Origin: Gordonia mangrovi
GTDB lineage: Bacteria > Actinomycetota > Actinomycetes > Mycobacteriales > Mycobacteriaceae
Assembly: GCF_024734075.1 (NCBI RefSeq)
Contig: NZ_CP102850.1
Location: 1-64,000 of the forward strand
Direction: 5' to 3'
Length of the DNA: 64,000 nucleotides
A program made the position numbers and the translations under genes. Shown in pieces: positions 39,759-48,338 of the stretch. Position 1 is the stretch's first letter. The number at the start of each line of letters is the position of its first letter. The notes under the pieces are model-generated. The model did no database searches. It was given only the letters and a program-made list of their open reading frames with translations, and was not told the origin of the DNA.

Positions 39759-39789
39759 AACTCCGTGAGACCGCGTGGGACGGCATGGG

Positions 39790-39811
39790 TCCCGCGGGCC
39801 GGCCCGCGGGA
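39790..39811. repeat. Perfect 22-base GC palindrome
   Basis: A 22-base perfect palindrome made only of GC apart from its end T and A, centred on GGCC at 39800/39801. It lies between the plus-strand TGG array and the DUF3040 terminator. Possible operator or cruciform-forming site; no family match. Confidence 0.6.
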
Positions 39812-39858
39812 TCAGATCACCGACATCGAGGGCGGCGGAAGGCACCCGAACACGACAA

Positions 39859-39889
39859 AGGACCGCGCACCGTCGTGGTGCGCGGTCCT
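39859..39889 (-). terminator. Rho-independent-type terminator of the DUF3040 gene
   Basis: A perfect 13-base stem (arms AGGACCGCGCACC and GGTGCGCGGTCCT) with a 5-base loop lies 35 bases past the DUF3040 stop and is followed on the minus strand by TTTGTCGT. It would insulate the dcw promoter region from upstream transcription. Confidence 0.8.
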
Positions 39890-39924
39890 CGTGTAGGTCT
39901 GACCGAAACCGGCCTGGGAGCGGG

Positions 39925-40329
39925 CTACTCCTGCTCGAAGCGGCGGTTGAAGCGATCCTCCATGCGCTCGGAGAACTTGCGCTTCGACCCGCCGGGTCGC
40001 GGCTGCTTACCGGACGCACTGCCGGACGACTGCTTCCCAGCGGAACCGCCGCCGTCACCGCCCCAGAGCGCCATCAGGCCCGCGCCGAACATGACGAGGA
40101 AGCCGATGAGGCTGATGATGGGAAACCCACCGACACGAACCTCGACGACGAGCCCGCCGACGAGGAGCACCAGGCCGATGACGAAGATCGCCACCGCCTG
40201 CAGACGACGCCGACCACTGGACCTTCCGAGACGACGACGCTTGACGCTCGACGCGAACTTCGGGTCTTCGGCATACAGAGCGCTTTCGATCTGTTCGAGC
40301 ATGCGCTGCTCGTGCTCCGAAAGAGGCAC
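39925..40329 (-). CDS. DUF3040 membrane protein (Rv2169c-like)
   Basis: A 134-residue protein from GTG 40329, chosen because GGAGGG lies just upstream and the family opening PLSEHEQRMLEQIE follows directly. Residues 1-45 are the DUF3040 cytoplasmic helix with ALYAEDPKFASS. Two membrane helices lie at about 46-62 and 68-90. The basic tail (PRPGGSKRKFSERMEDRFNRRFEQE) is cytoplasmic. Function unknown. It belongs to the Rv2169c position upstream of mraZ in mycobacteria. Confidence 0.85.
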   Translation of the reverse strand: MPLSEHEQRMLEQIESALYAEDPKFASSVKRRRLGRSSGRRRLQAVAIFVIGLVLLVGGLVVEVRVGGFPIISLIGFLVMFGAGLMALWGGDGGGSAGKQSSGSASGKQPRPGGSKRKFSERMEDRFNRRFEQE

Positions 40330-40488
40330 CGACCCTCCTTTTCCCAACTCCACCGACCCCGATCACGGACCTCTGGGTCCGCAGTCGTCATCGACGCCCA
40401 AGAGCCGCTTGTGCGGCTTCAATCCTCATGATACGAGCAGAATCATCCGCCGACCACCATTACCTGTGGTTGCGTTCAATCCTGCTCC

Positions 40489-40962
40489 TCATGCCGTCCG
40501 ATCCGGACTGGCCTCGTGCTCGGACAACTTGCCCTGCTCGTAGGCGACCAGCAACTCCTCGACATCGTCGAGAAGCGCGAGCACCTGCCGACGGAGGTGA
40601 CCGAGCGTTCGGTCATCAATGGTACGCACCAGTCCGGATTCGATGTCGAGTCGGATACCCGAACGGCCGGCGAAGTAATCTGCGTGGCCTGCGAGCGCCG
40701 GCACGACGATCGGCAGACGATTCCACGCGTTGCGCGAATGTCGACGGCGGACCGGGCGCGTGGAGGGCTCATAGATCTCGAGTGCAGCACCGGCCGCACG
40801 TAGCGCGGTGAGGTAATACTGACGAAAACGTTCTGCCGAGTCCTCGACCCCATCCGCGTTGTCGAACAGGATCAGCGCACGATCGAACAGATCGCGACTC
40901 CGCCGGACGACGATCGGGTCGATGTCCGACGTCGCCCGGTGCGACGGTGACGAATTCGACAT
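40489..40962 (-). CDS. SAV_6107-family HEPN-domain protein
   Basis: A 157-residue all-helical protein of the actinobacterial SAV_6107 HEPN family. The pattern RDLFDRALILFDNADGVEDSAERFRQYYLTALRAAGAALE (about 21-60) forms the paired helices. The catalytic RxxxxH of RNase HEPNs is not obvious, so a nuclease role is not claimed. The usual partner relation (HEPN with MNT) is not seen here. ATG 40962 follows GGGGAGGTGG. It is divergent from the GNAT gene, and the 258-base region between them carries a perfect LexA box nearer the GNAT side. Confidence 0.8.
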   Translation of the reverse strand: MSNSSPSHRATSDIDPIVVRRSRDLFDRALILFDNADGVEDSAERFRQYYLTALRAAGAALEIYEPSTRPVRRRHSRNAWNRLPIVVPALAGHADYFAGRSGIRLDIESGLVRTIDDRTLGHLRRQVLALLDDVEELLVAYEQGKLSEHEASPDRTA

Positions 40963-41152
40963 CTCCACCTCCCCTACTGCTGCATCGGGCGGCTATCCGG
41001 TGTCACCCGAGGTCGTCCCCACCGGCCGAGTTGCCGCGGTGGACTCCCACTGTGTACAACGCCGGTCCGACAGCAAACGCTTCCCTCGTTCGCCGTCGGA
41101 CCGGCGCCTCGATGTCGTCGGGTTCGGCGAACAGCTTGCGGAGGCTGGTTCA

Positions 41153-41168
41153 TCGAACACCCGTTCGA
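41153..41168. promoter_or_regulatory. LexA (SOS) box
   Basis: TCGAAC-ACCC-GTTCGA matches the mycobacterial SOS-box consensus TCGAACNNNNGTTCGA at every fixed position. It is 53 bases upstream of the GNAT ATG and is followed by an AT-rich stretch with TATAGC (41178-41183) suited to a -10 box, so LexA would block this promoter. The HEPN start is about 190 bases away on the other side. Confidence 0.8.
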
Positions 41169-41220
41169 CATATTCAATATAGCTAGCGGGTGGGACACCT
41201 TCAAGCGGTGATCGACCCGG

Positions 41221-41916
41221 ATGCCGAGAGTTCGACGAGAGGACAGACCTTCGTTGACGATCCGCCTCGTTGACCTGAGCGGGCAGGATGCCCACGCGTG
41301 GCTCGAGCCCGCGCTGGAGATCTACGTGACCGCGATGAACTACCCGCGTGGCACGGAGATCCATCGGGCGGCGCTGTGGCGCGAGCACATCGCCCGTCCC
41401 GGGTGGCGTGCGGTGGGCGCCGTGGCGTCCCTCCCCCGAACTCAGGCCGGCGGCTCGCCGCCGACCACACGGCGGCTCGCGCGGCCTGTCGCGGCCACCG
41501 ACGACGACGTCCTCGTCGGCATCGCCTACGGATACCGCGGGGCGCGAGACCAGTGGTGGAATCAGCAGCTGCGGATCGGATTGCGGCGGGCGGGGGCCGG
41601 TGACGTCGAGATCGACGCGATCACCGGCGACTACTTCGAGCTCACCGAACTCCACGTTCATCCCTCCGCGCAGGGCCACGGCCTGGGCCAAGCGCTGTTG
41701 GACCGTCTCCTCGCCGGACGCACCGAGAGCAAGGTCCTGCTCTCGACACCGGAGATCCCGGCCGAGGACAACCGGGCGTGGGCGCTTTACCGCCGCCTCG
41801 GCTTCACCGATGTGTTGCGCCACTTCACCTTCACCGGCGATCCACGGCCGTTCGCGTTTCTCGGTCGTTCGTTGCCCCTACCACCGGACCCCGCCGATTC
41901 CGGGCAGCCACGATGA
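41221..41916 (+). CDS. GNAT-family N-acetyltransferase (Rv2170-like)
   Basis: A 231-residue protein with a GNAT fold. The acetyl-CoA site is LHVHPSAQGHGLGQALLDRLLAG (about 143-165), followed by NRAWALYRRLGFTDVLRHF (about 183-201). The N-terminal half has MNYPRGTEIHRAALWREH. The substrate is unknown; the M. tuberculosis relative acts on proteins, but this is not transferable by sequence alone. Start uncertain: ATG 41221 or TTG 41254, the latter with AGAGGA upstream and right at the conserved core. The ATG of the next gene overlaps its stop by 4 bases. The perfect SOS box upstream suggests DNA-damage induction of both. Confidence 0.8.
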   Translation: MPRVRREDRPSLTIRLVDLSGQDAHAWLEPALEIYVTAMNYPRGTEIHRAALWREHIARPGWRAVGAVASLPRTQAGGSPPTTRRLARPVAATDDDVLVGIAYGYRGARDQWWNQQLRIGLRRAGAGDVEIDAITGDYFELTELHVHPSAQGHGLGQALLDRLLAGRTESKVLLSTPEIPAEDNRAWALYRRLGFTDVLRHFTFTGDPRPFAFLGRSLPLPPDPADSGQPR

Positions 41917-43541
41917 TCCGACGGCGGCTGCGAGCGGGGTCATCCACTCATCCGGTGCGCGACGGCGTGGTCGTCGGGGCCGGCCACAACGGCCTCATCG
42001 CCGCCGCATACCTGGCGCAGGCCGGCCGTTCGGTGCAGGTTCTCGAACGTGACACGGTCGCCGGGGGCGCGGTGTCGACCGTCGAGCGGTTCCCGGGCTA
42101 CCGCGTCGATCGCGGCTCGTCGGCACATCTGATGATCCGCCACTCCCCCGTCCTCGACGAGCTGCAGTTGTCCGCGCACGGACTGCGCTACGTGGACTGC
42201 GATCCGTGGGCCTTCGCACCCGGCACGGCCACCACCGCACCGATCGTCTTCCGTACCGATCTCGAGGCCACCTGCGCATCGATCGCGGCCGCGGTGGGTA
42301 CCGCCGACGCCGAGGCCTACCGGCAGTTCGTGGGCGTGTGGCGTCCGCGGGCCCGCGCGGTCATGCGGTCGTTCTACTCCCCGGCTGCACCGGGTCGTTT
42401 CGCGACCGCATTCGCCGGCCTGACCGGCACCGCCGAATCCGCACGTCCGGGCCCGGTCGCTCGCCGGGCCGGTGCCATGCTCAGCCTGACCCAGGAACTC
42501 ATGTCCTCGGGTGATGCGCTGCTGGACCGATGGTTCACCGCCGAACCGCTCAAGGCCGCCCTCGCCTGGTTCGGTGCCCAGTCCGGGCCACCCATGAACG
42601 CGCCCGGAACGGCGCCGATGATCGGATTCGCCGCTCTGCAGCACGACATCCCGCCCGGTCGGGCGCTCGGCGGCAGTGGGGCACTCACCGAGGCGTTGCT
42701 GCGTCGGATCTCCGCCGACGGCGGCGAGGTGGCCACCGGTAGGCCCGCGGTCGCGATCTCGCGCTGCGGCGACCACTGGCGGGTGGACACGCCCGGTGAC
42801 GGGGGGCACTGCGCCACGACCGTCATCGCCGCATGCCATGTGCTGACCACCCTGGATCTGCTGGCCACGGGCGGCTATGACCCGACGACGATCGACCGAT
42901 GGCGCGCGCAGATCGCGGTGGGCGACGGCATCGGGATGGCTGTGCGGATGGGCACCGACCAACTGCCCGTCTACCCCGACCTGCCGTCGGACCTCCCCGC
43001 GCACGGTGTGCATTCCGCACTCGGCCTGCTCGTCACCGACCGTGCCCACCTGCGGCGCGCGCAGACGGCCGCGAGCGTGGGCGAACTCCCCGAGCGACCG
43101 GCACTCGTCGCGATGGGCTATTCCGCCATCGACCCGTCGCTGGCACCGCCCGGCGAACACCTGCTCAATGTGTGGGCTCAGTGGCATCCACGCCGCCTCG
43201 CCGACGGCACCACCTGGCAGCAGGTCGCCCCCGCCGCGGCGGCTGCGGTCACCGCCGAACTCGACCGACACGCCCCGGGATTCAGCGATCACATCCGCCA
43301 CACCCACATCCAGACACCGGAGGATCTCGAGAACGAGCTCGGCCTGGTCGGCGGCAACATCATGCATGTGGAGATGAGTATCGACCAGATGTTCTTCTGG
43401 CGGCCCCATCCCGACCTGTCGAATCATCGGGTGCCCGGCGCGGACGGAATCCTGCTGGCCGGTGCCTCGACCCATCCCGGGGGCGGAGTGACCGGGGCCA
43501 GCGGACGCATCTCGGCGCAGCTCGCCCTGCGTCGACGCTGA
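41913..43541 (+). CDS. Phytoene-desaturase-like FAD-dependent oxidoreductase
   Basis: A 542-residue flavoprotein. The FAD motif is VVVGAGHNGLIAAAYLAQAGRSVQVLE (about 22-48), followed by GGAVST and PGYRVDRGSSAHLM. The C-terminal motif is GADGILLAGASTHPGGGVTGASGR, typical of the CrtI/amine-oxidase-like family (pyridine nucleotide-disulfide oxidoreductase domain 2, PYROXD2 type). No carotenoid synthesis partner (crtB) lies nearby, so carotenoid desaturation is only one possibility. It shares ATGA with the GNAT gene and is an insertion relative to M. tuberculosis, where Rv2170 directly precedes lppM. Confidence 0.82.
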   Translation: MIRRRLRAGSSTHPVRDGVVVGAGHNGLIAAAYLAQAGRSVQVLERDTVAGGAVSTVERFPGYRVDRGSSAHLMIRHSPVLDELQLSAHGLRYVDCDPWAFAPGTATTAPIVFRTDLEATCASIAAAVGTADAEAYRQFVGVWRPRARAVMRSFYSPAAPGRFATAFAGLTGTAESARPGPVARRAGAMLSLTQELMSSGDALLDRWFTAEPLKAALAWFGAQSGPPMNAPGTAPMIGFAALQHDIPPGRALGGSGALTEALLRRISADGGEVATGRPAVAISRCGDHWRVDTPGDGGHCATTVIAACHVLTTLDLLATGGYDPTTIDRWRAQIAVGDGIGMAVRMGTDQLPVYPDLPSDLPAHGVHSALGLLVTDRAHLRRAQTAASVGELPERPALVAMGYSAIDPSLAPPGEHLLNVWAQWHPRRLADGTTWQQVAPAAAAAVTAELDRHAPGFSDHIRHTHIQTPEDLENELGLVGGNIMHVEMSIDQMFFWRPHPDLSNHRVPGADGILLAGASTHPGGGVTGASGRISAQLALRRR

Positions 43542-43603
43542 TCCGGACGGGGGTCGGCGCCGCCGGGTGCGTCGGCCGCGTCTCGGGGTCGTCGTCTGGC
43601 ACG

Positions 43604-44476
43604 ATGATCACCGTGCGTTCGACATCCCGCTGGTCCGCGATCCTGCTGCTGTTGTCCCTCGTGGCCGTGACGCCCCTGCTCGGTGGCTGTCTGGAACGTT
43701 CGACGACGGTTGGTGACCGCTTCTCGGGGACCGTGATCGTGGCGACGGCGCCCGACAATCCGCGCGGGACGCCGCAACTCGACGTTCCCGAATCGATGGC
43801 ATCCCGGATCACGCTGACCGACTACTCCACGGTGCCCGAATCGGAGTCGGCGACGCCCGACGAGGACTCCGCAGGTGGGAGTTCAGCAGACGGCGGGGAC
43901 CCTGCGGCGGAAGGTACCGACGAGCAGATCCCCTACGTCGGAACGCGGGCGGTGTTCACCGATCTTACCAGTGGCCAGTTCGGCCAACTCGGCGACATCG
44001 TCGCCGCCGCCTTCGGGGACTCGGCCATGAGTATGGATCTCACCGCCAAGCGCAGTGACGACGTGGTCCGATTCCGTGGCAACGCCGATCTGAGTGATCT
44101 CACCGCCGGCCGCGATCTCGTGGAGCTGACGGTGGTGTTCGGCGGCCCGGTGACGGCGACCAACGGCGAGCAGATCGGCGAGCGCACCGTTCATTGGTCT
44201 CCCGAATCCGGTAAACCCGCCGACTTCAGCGCCGACGCCACCTACCCGGACCCGGCGACCGCCGCGGTGAGCAGTTGGTCGTGGTTCGTCGCTCTGCTGT
44301 GCCTGGTCGTCGTCGCCCTGGTGGTGCGGCTGGCGTTCGCCAACCGGGACCGCAGTCCGCGGCCGGGACGACCGCGGCGCAACCGGAAGACCGGCGGTGG
44401 CTCGACGGCACCGACACCCACCTCGCAGTCGACATCGGACGCCGACAGCTCGGCCGGCTCGGGTACCCGCCGCTGA
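43604..44476 (+). CDS. lppM: LppM-like membrane-anchored lipoprotein
   Basis: A 290-residue envelope protein. From ATG 43604 a signal peptide ends in LLGGC with the lipid-modified cysteine near residue 29. The extracytoplasmic LppM domain has ERSTTVGDRFSGTVIVATA, then an acidic low-complexity insert (about 87-110), then YVGTRAVFTDLTSGQFGQLGD and FGGPVTATNGEQ. A C-terminal membrane helix (about 228-248) precedes a basic, Ser/Thr-rich cytoplasmic tail. In M. tuberculosis LppM (Rv2171) influences phagosome handling; here only the family and topology are supported. Convergent with metF. Confidence 0.82.
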   Translation: MITVRSTSRWSAILLLLSLVAVTPLLGGCLERSTTVGDRFSGTVIVATAPDNPRGTPQLDVPESMASRITLTDYSTVPESESATPDEDSAGGSSADGGDPAAEGTDEQIPYVGTRAVFTDLTSGQFGQLGDIVAAAFGDSAMSMDLTAKRSDDVVRFRGNADLSDLTAGRDLVELTVVFGGPVTATNGEQIGERTVHWSPESGKPADFSADATYPDPATAAVSSWSWFVALLCLVVVALVVRLAFANRDRSPRPGRPRRNRKTGGGSTAPTPTSQSTSDADSSAGSGTRR

Positions 44477-44499
44477 CCCTCCCCGTCGGGCGGTCAGCG
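44471..44499. terminator. Bidirectional terminator candidate between lppM and metF
   Basis: CGCTGACC (44471-44478) and GGTCAGCG (44492-44499) form an 8-base stem over a 13-base loop. It includes both stop codons of the convergent genes. There is no clear T-run on either side. Confidence 0.5.
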
Positions 44500-45450
44500 C
44501 GAGGCGGCCGGCAACGCCGACCGGGTGTCCACACCCAGGCGTTCGAGGACCTCGCTGGTCGCCTTGGCGAAGTTGAGACTGCAGAAATGCAGGCACGGGA
44601 CACCTTCGGTGACCAACCGCGCAGCCATCTCCGTCGCGAAGTCGATACCGACCGCGCGCACCGCCTCCCGGTTCTCCTCCGCGCCGTCTCCGGCCGCAGC
44701 GGCGAAGCGCTCCTGGACGTCGGCCGGGATCACCGACCCCGACAGTTCGGCCATGCGTCGCACGGTCGCCAGCGAGGTGATCGGCATGATGCCCGGAATC
44801 AGCGGTTTCGCACCCTGTTCCGGATCGGCGCGATTCACCCGATCACGCAGCCGCAGAAAATCCTCGACGTCGAAGAACATCTGGGTGATCGAGTATTCGG
44901 CGCCGGCCCGGAGCTTGTTCACCAGCGTCCGGGTGTCGTGCTCGAGGTCGGGCGCGCGGTGATGCCCTTCTGGGAACGAGGCGACACCGACGTGGAAATC
45001 ACCGAGGTCGGCGATCAGTCGGACCAGATCCTCGGCGTACTCCACCCCCTCGGGATGGCGGACCCATTCGCCGAGCGGGTCACCCGGCGGATCGCCGCGC
45101 AACGCCAGGATGTTCGTGATGCCGTTGTCGGCATAGGAACCCACCAGGGCGCGCAGTTCGTCGACGCTGTGATTGACCGCGGTGAGATGGGCCACCGGCA
45201 GCAACGTCGTCTGGGTCGCGAGTTCGCCCGCGATGCGCGCGGTGCGATCGCGGGTGGACCCGCCTGCGCCGTAGGTCATGGAGACGAACGCGGGGCCGAG
45301 CCGCTCGAAGGTCCGCACGGCCCGCCACAGCCGCGCCTCGGCCTCGGCGTCACGGGGCGGGAAGAACTCCACCGAGAACGGGACCGGACCGCGGTGCGGA
45401 GCGGACAGCCGCTCGACGATCGACGGGGCAGGGTTGGCGGTTGAAGTCAC
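44494..45450 (-). CDS. metF: Methylenetetrahydrofolate reductase family protein (Rv2172c-like)
   Basis: A 318-residue TIM-barrel flavoprotein. It has VPFSVEFFPPRDAEAEARLW (about 23-42, with the catalytic Glu), FVSMTYGAGGSTRDRT, VAHLTAVNHSVDEL, ILALRGDPPGD and ITQMFFDVEDFLRLRDRV. These are the folate and flavin binding blocks of MetF, which supplies methyl-THF for methionine. Start at GTG 45450, with TACACT 6 bases before it and no ribosome site, so a leaderless mRNA is likely. An upstream in-frame extension antisense to idsA was not used. Divergent from idsA. Confidence 0.9.
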   Translation of the reverse strand: MTSTANPAPSIVERLSAPHRGPVPFSVEFFPPRDAEAEARLWRAVRTFERLGPAFVSMTYGAGGSTRDRTARIAGELATQTTLLPVAHLTAVNHSVDELRALVGSYADNGITNILALRGDPPGDPLGEWVRHPEGVEYAEDLVRLIADLGDFHVGVASFPEGHHRAPDLEHDTRTLVNKLRAGAEYSITQMFFDVEDFLRLRDRVNRADPEQGAKPLIPGIMPITSLATVRRMAELSGSVIPADVQERFAAAAGDGAEENREAVRAVGIDFATEMAARLVTEGVPCLHFCSLNFAKATSEVLERLGVDTRSALPAASR

Positions 45451-45456
45451 CTGAAC

Positions 45457-45462
45457 AGTGTA
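45457..45462 (-). promoter_or_regulatory. Candidate -10 of leaderless metF promoter
   Basis: TACACT on the minus strand ends 6 bases before the GTG at 45450. No Shine-Dalgarno sequence is present. Confidence 0.45.
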
Positions 45463-45519
45463 CGGACCGGGCACCCGACGCCGGTTATCGGCGGGCAACG
45501 GGTCGCCGAACCCATGCCC

Positions 45520-45525
45520 TAGCCT
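45520..45525 (+). promoter_or_regulatory. Candidate -10 of leaderless idsA promoter
   Basis: TAGCCT ends 6 bases before the GTG at 45532. Together with the metF box it makes a compact divergent leaderless promoter pair within 82 bases. Confidence 0.45.
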
Positions 45526-45531
45526 GGCAAG

Positions 45532-46662
45532 GTGACCTCCGCGCTTCCGATCCCCGCCGGGCTCGACGACGTCCCGGCTGCTGTCGACTCCGCGCTCGCC
45601 GCATTCTTCGCCCAGGCGGTCCCGACGGCGGCCGCGATCGATCCGCAGGTCGGGACGGCAGCCGCAGCGCTGGCCGAGTTCGTCCTCGGAGGCGGCAAGC
45701 GCGTGCGACCGGTCTTCGCCTACGCCGGCTGGCTCGCGGGCAAGTCGTCGCACACCGCGTCCGAGGTCCCCGACGACACCGATGCGCTGCGGGTGGCCGC
45801 CGCGCTGGAGTTGGTTCAGGCCTGCGCCCTGATCCACGACGACATCATCGACCGATCCGACACCCGACGCGGCCGCGCCACCGTGCACCGCGACTTCGAG
45901 CAGCGCCACCGCTGGGTCGGTTGGGCCGGGGACGCGGCACACCACGGCGTCGCCACCGCGATCCTGCTGGGTGACCTCGCACTGTCCTGGGCCGACGACA
46001 TGGTGCACGGTCATCTGCCCGGCGACACGGCCGGCCACCAACCGCCGCATCCGCTGCCCGCCGCCGTCGGACAGGTGTGGTCGTCGATGCGCACCGAGGT
46101 CCTCGGCGGCCAGTATCTCGACATCGTCAACGAGGCTTCCGGCGACGACACGGTCGACGCCGCCTATCGCGTGATGGAGTTCAAGACCGCCGCATACACC
46201 GTGGCCCGACCGCTCGAGCTCGGCGCGTCACTGGCCGGTGCGCCGCAGACCCTCATCGGTGACCTGCGCTCCGTCGGACACGACCTCGGTATCGCGTTCC
46301 AATTGCGCGACGATCTGCTGGGCGTCTTCGGCGATCCCGCGCAGACCGGCAAGCCGTCCGGCGATGACCTGGTGGCCGGCAAGCGCACCGCGTTGCTCGC
46401 AGTCGGCTTGGCGCGTGCGGCCGAACGCGACCCCGCGGTGGCCGACACCTTGCGGCACAGCGTGGGCCGACCGCTCACCGACGACGAGGTTGGCACCGCC
46501 CGTGCGATCCTGACCGACGTGGGAGCCCGCGACGAGATGGAGCAACGGATCTCGGCACTGCTCACCTCGGCGCTCGACACGCTCGCCGCGGCCGACCTCG
46601 GCGACGCCGTACGTGCCGAACTGGTCGCCTTCGCCACCCGCATCTCCCACCGATCGACATGA
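45532..46662 (+). CDS. idsA: Polyprenyl diphosphate synthase (IdsA2-like)
   Basis: A trans-prenyltransferase that elongates allylic diphosphates with isopentenyl diphosphate. It has 376 residues. GGGKRVRP (53-60) binds IPP. The first Asp-rich motif is IHDDIIDRSDTRRG (101-114) and the second is QLRDDLLGVFGD, near residue 257. The residues just before the first motif, which set chain length, are QACAL. The product is probably C15-C20. Start GTG 45532. The stop overlaps the mptA start by 4 bases; the pairing of a prenyl synthase with a polyprenyl-phosphomannose-dependent transferase is conserved (Rv2173-Rv2174). Confidence 0.92.
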   Translation: MTSALPIPAGLDDVPAAVDSALAAFFAQAVPTAAAIDPQVGTAAAALAEFVLGGGKRVRPVFAYAGWLAGKSSHTASEVPDDTDALRVAAALELVQACALIHDDIIDRSDTRRGRATVHRDFEQRHRWVGWAGDAAHHGVATAILLGDLALSWADDMVHGHLPGDTAGHQPPHPLPAAVGQVWSSMRTEVLGGQYLDIVNEASGDDTVDAAYRVMEFKTAAYTVARPLELGASLAGAPQTLIGDLRSVGHDLGIAFQLRDDLLGVFGDPAQTGKPSGDDLVAGKRTALLAVGLARAAERDPAVADTLRHSVGRPLTDDEVGTARAILTDVGARDEMEQRISALLTSALDTLAAADLGDAVRAELVAFATRISHRST

Positions 46663-48290
46663 CCGCGCCCGCGACGCCATCCGATCCCGTGGCCCGGGCC
46701 GGCGGCGCCGGGGGCTCGGCCTGGCGTCGCGCGCTCGCTCGTCCGGGCGCCGCCGATCTGGCGTTGGGTCTGGTGGGTTCGATCGCGGTGTGTGTCGGCA
46801 GTTTCGGGGTCGGTGACATCGCGCGCAACAACACCGTCGCGCAGGATCTCGGATTGTCGATGATCACCTACGGACACGGGAAGACGTTGTTCGGCACCGT
46901 CTTCTGGTTCGGTGTCGCCACGATGATCATCGCCTGGGTGCGGCTCGGACGCACCCTTCTCACCGCCCGCGGCGCTTCGCCGGGCCGCGATGTCCCCACG
47001 GTCCGTGCGATGCGGACCGGCGTGCTGATGTGGGCGGCGCCGCTCGCGGTCGCGGTCCCAGTCTACAGCCGGGACGTATACGCCTATCTCGGCCAGGGGG
47101 CGGTATTCCGCGAGGGATTCGACCCGTACGCCGACGGGCCCGCCCACCACGCCGGTCCGCTGCTGGACAGCATGGCCCAGGTCTGGGCGTCCACCACCGC
47201 ACCGTACGGTCCGTTCTTCGTGGGCGTCACCCGGGTCGTCACCGAGGTCACCGGCGACCACGCGATCCTCGGCGTCTATGCGATGCGGTTGATCCTCCTT
47301 CCCGGACTGTTGCTCGCACTGTGGGCGATTCCCCGTCTGGCGGCGCATTTCTCGGCATCACCGCAGAGCGGTCTGTGGTTGGCGGTGGCCAATCCGATGA
47401 TCCTGATCCATCTCGTCGCCGGCACCCACGTCGAATTGCTCATGATGGGCATCCTGGTCGCGGGCGTCACGCTCGTCGTCACCGGTCGGCATGCGGTCGG
47501 ACTGGCGGTGCTCGGGCTCGCGATCTCGATCAAGGTCACCGCCGGCATCGCGATCCCGTTCGTGGTGTGGATCTGGTTGGCACACATCCGCGCACGACGC
47601 CCGGTACGGGCCGCCGACGTGGTCGGGGTGTTCGCGGCGGTCGTCGCGATACCGGTGGCGGTGTTCACCGTTTGGACCGCCGCACTCGGACTGGGTCTGG
47701 GCTGGCTCACCGGTCTCGGGTGGGCCGACCGGATCATCAACTGGTTCACCGTGCCCACCCTCACCGCACATGTGGTGACACTGGTCGCCGCACCCTTCAC
47801 CGCGCTGAACCTGCAACCCGTCCTGGCGGTGACCCGGGCCGTGGGAGCGGTGGTGCTGGCGATCATCCTGGTCGCACTGTGGTGGTGGGGTCGCCGCGAC
47901 GAACGGCGCGCGATGGCCGCGATGGTGTGGGCGATGCTCGCGGTGTTGTTGCTCGAACCGTCCACGCTGCCCTGGTATTACACCTGGGTGCTCGGTCTGG
48001 CGGTGGCGTTCACCCTGCGGCCCCGCGCGCACGCCCTGGTGGTCTTCGTGTCCACCTTCATGTTGATCGTCTTCCAGCCCGACGATTCGATCCTGTTCTA
48101 CAAATTGCCGGAAACCCTGCTGGCGACCGCTTTGTCGGCGCTCGCGGCCGTCTCGTTGCTCAGACACGACCCACTGCGCATCGGCCGCGTGGTCGACTGG
48201 TTCCGAGCGGTACCCGCCGATGCGGCAGAGACCCGGGCCGATCGACAGACGATGGCCGACGATTCTTGTCGTACCCGCCCGATAGCCTGA
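46659..48290 (+). CDS. mptA: Alpha-(1->6) mannosyltransferase MptA
   Basis: A GT-C membrane glycosyltransferase that extends the mannan backbone of lipomannan with decaprenyl-phosphomannose on the outer face. The 543 residues form about 12-13 hydrophobic helices (first about 33-52). The first outer loop has YSRDVYAYLGQGAVFREGFDPYADG near 132-156, holding the acidic catalytic region and the YxYxG style of this family. LEPSTLPWYYTWVLGLAV near 432 is also typical. It overlaps idsA (ATGA). Confidence 0.92.
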   Translation: MTAPATPSDPVARAGGAGGSAWRRALARPGAADLALGLVGSIAVCVGSFGVGDIARNNTVAQDLGLSMITYGHGKTLFGTVFWFGVATMIIAWVRLGRTLLTARGASPGRDVPTVRAMRTGVLMWAAPLAVAVPVYSRDVYAYLGQGAVFREGFDPYADGPAHHAGPLLDSMAQVWASTTAPYGPFFVGVTRVVTEVTGDHAILGVYAMRLILLPGLLLALWAIPRLAAHFSASPQSGLWLAVANPMILIHLVAGTHVELLMMGILVAGVTLVVTGRHAVGLAVLGLAISIKVTAGIAIPFVVWIWLAHIRARRPVRAADVVGVFAAVVAIPVAVFTVWTAALGLGLGWLTGLGWADRIINWFTVPTLTAHVVTLVAAPFTALNLQPVLAVTRAVGAVVLAIILVALWWWGRRDERRAMAAMVWAMLAVLLLEPSTLPWYYTWVLGLAVAFTLRPRAHALVVFVSTFMLIVFQPDDSILFYKLPETLLATALSALAAVSLLRHDPLRIGRVVDWFRAVPADAAETRADRQTMADDSCRTRPIA

Positions 48291-48338
48291 CCGTAGTTCC
48301 TGTTTCCCACCCGCATGCCCGCGCCGAGAGGTCGTTTC

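Noticed and set aside
40489..41916. HEPN and GNAT genes as a toxin-antitoxin pair
   Set aside because: They are divergent, the HEPN lacks an obvious catalytic motif, and both belong to conserved chromosomal families found singly in relatives.
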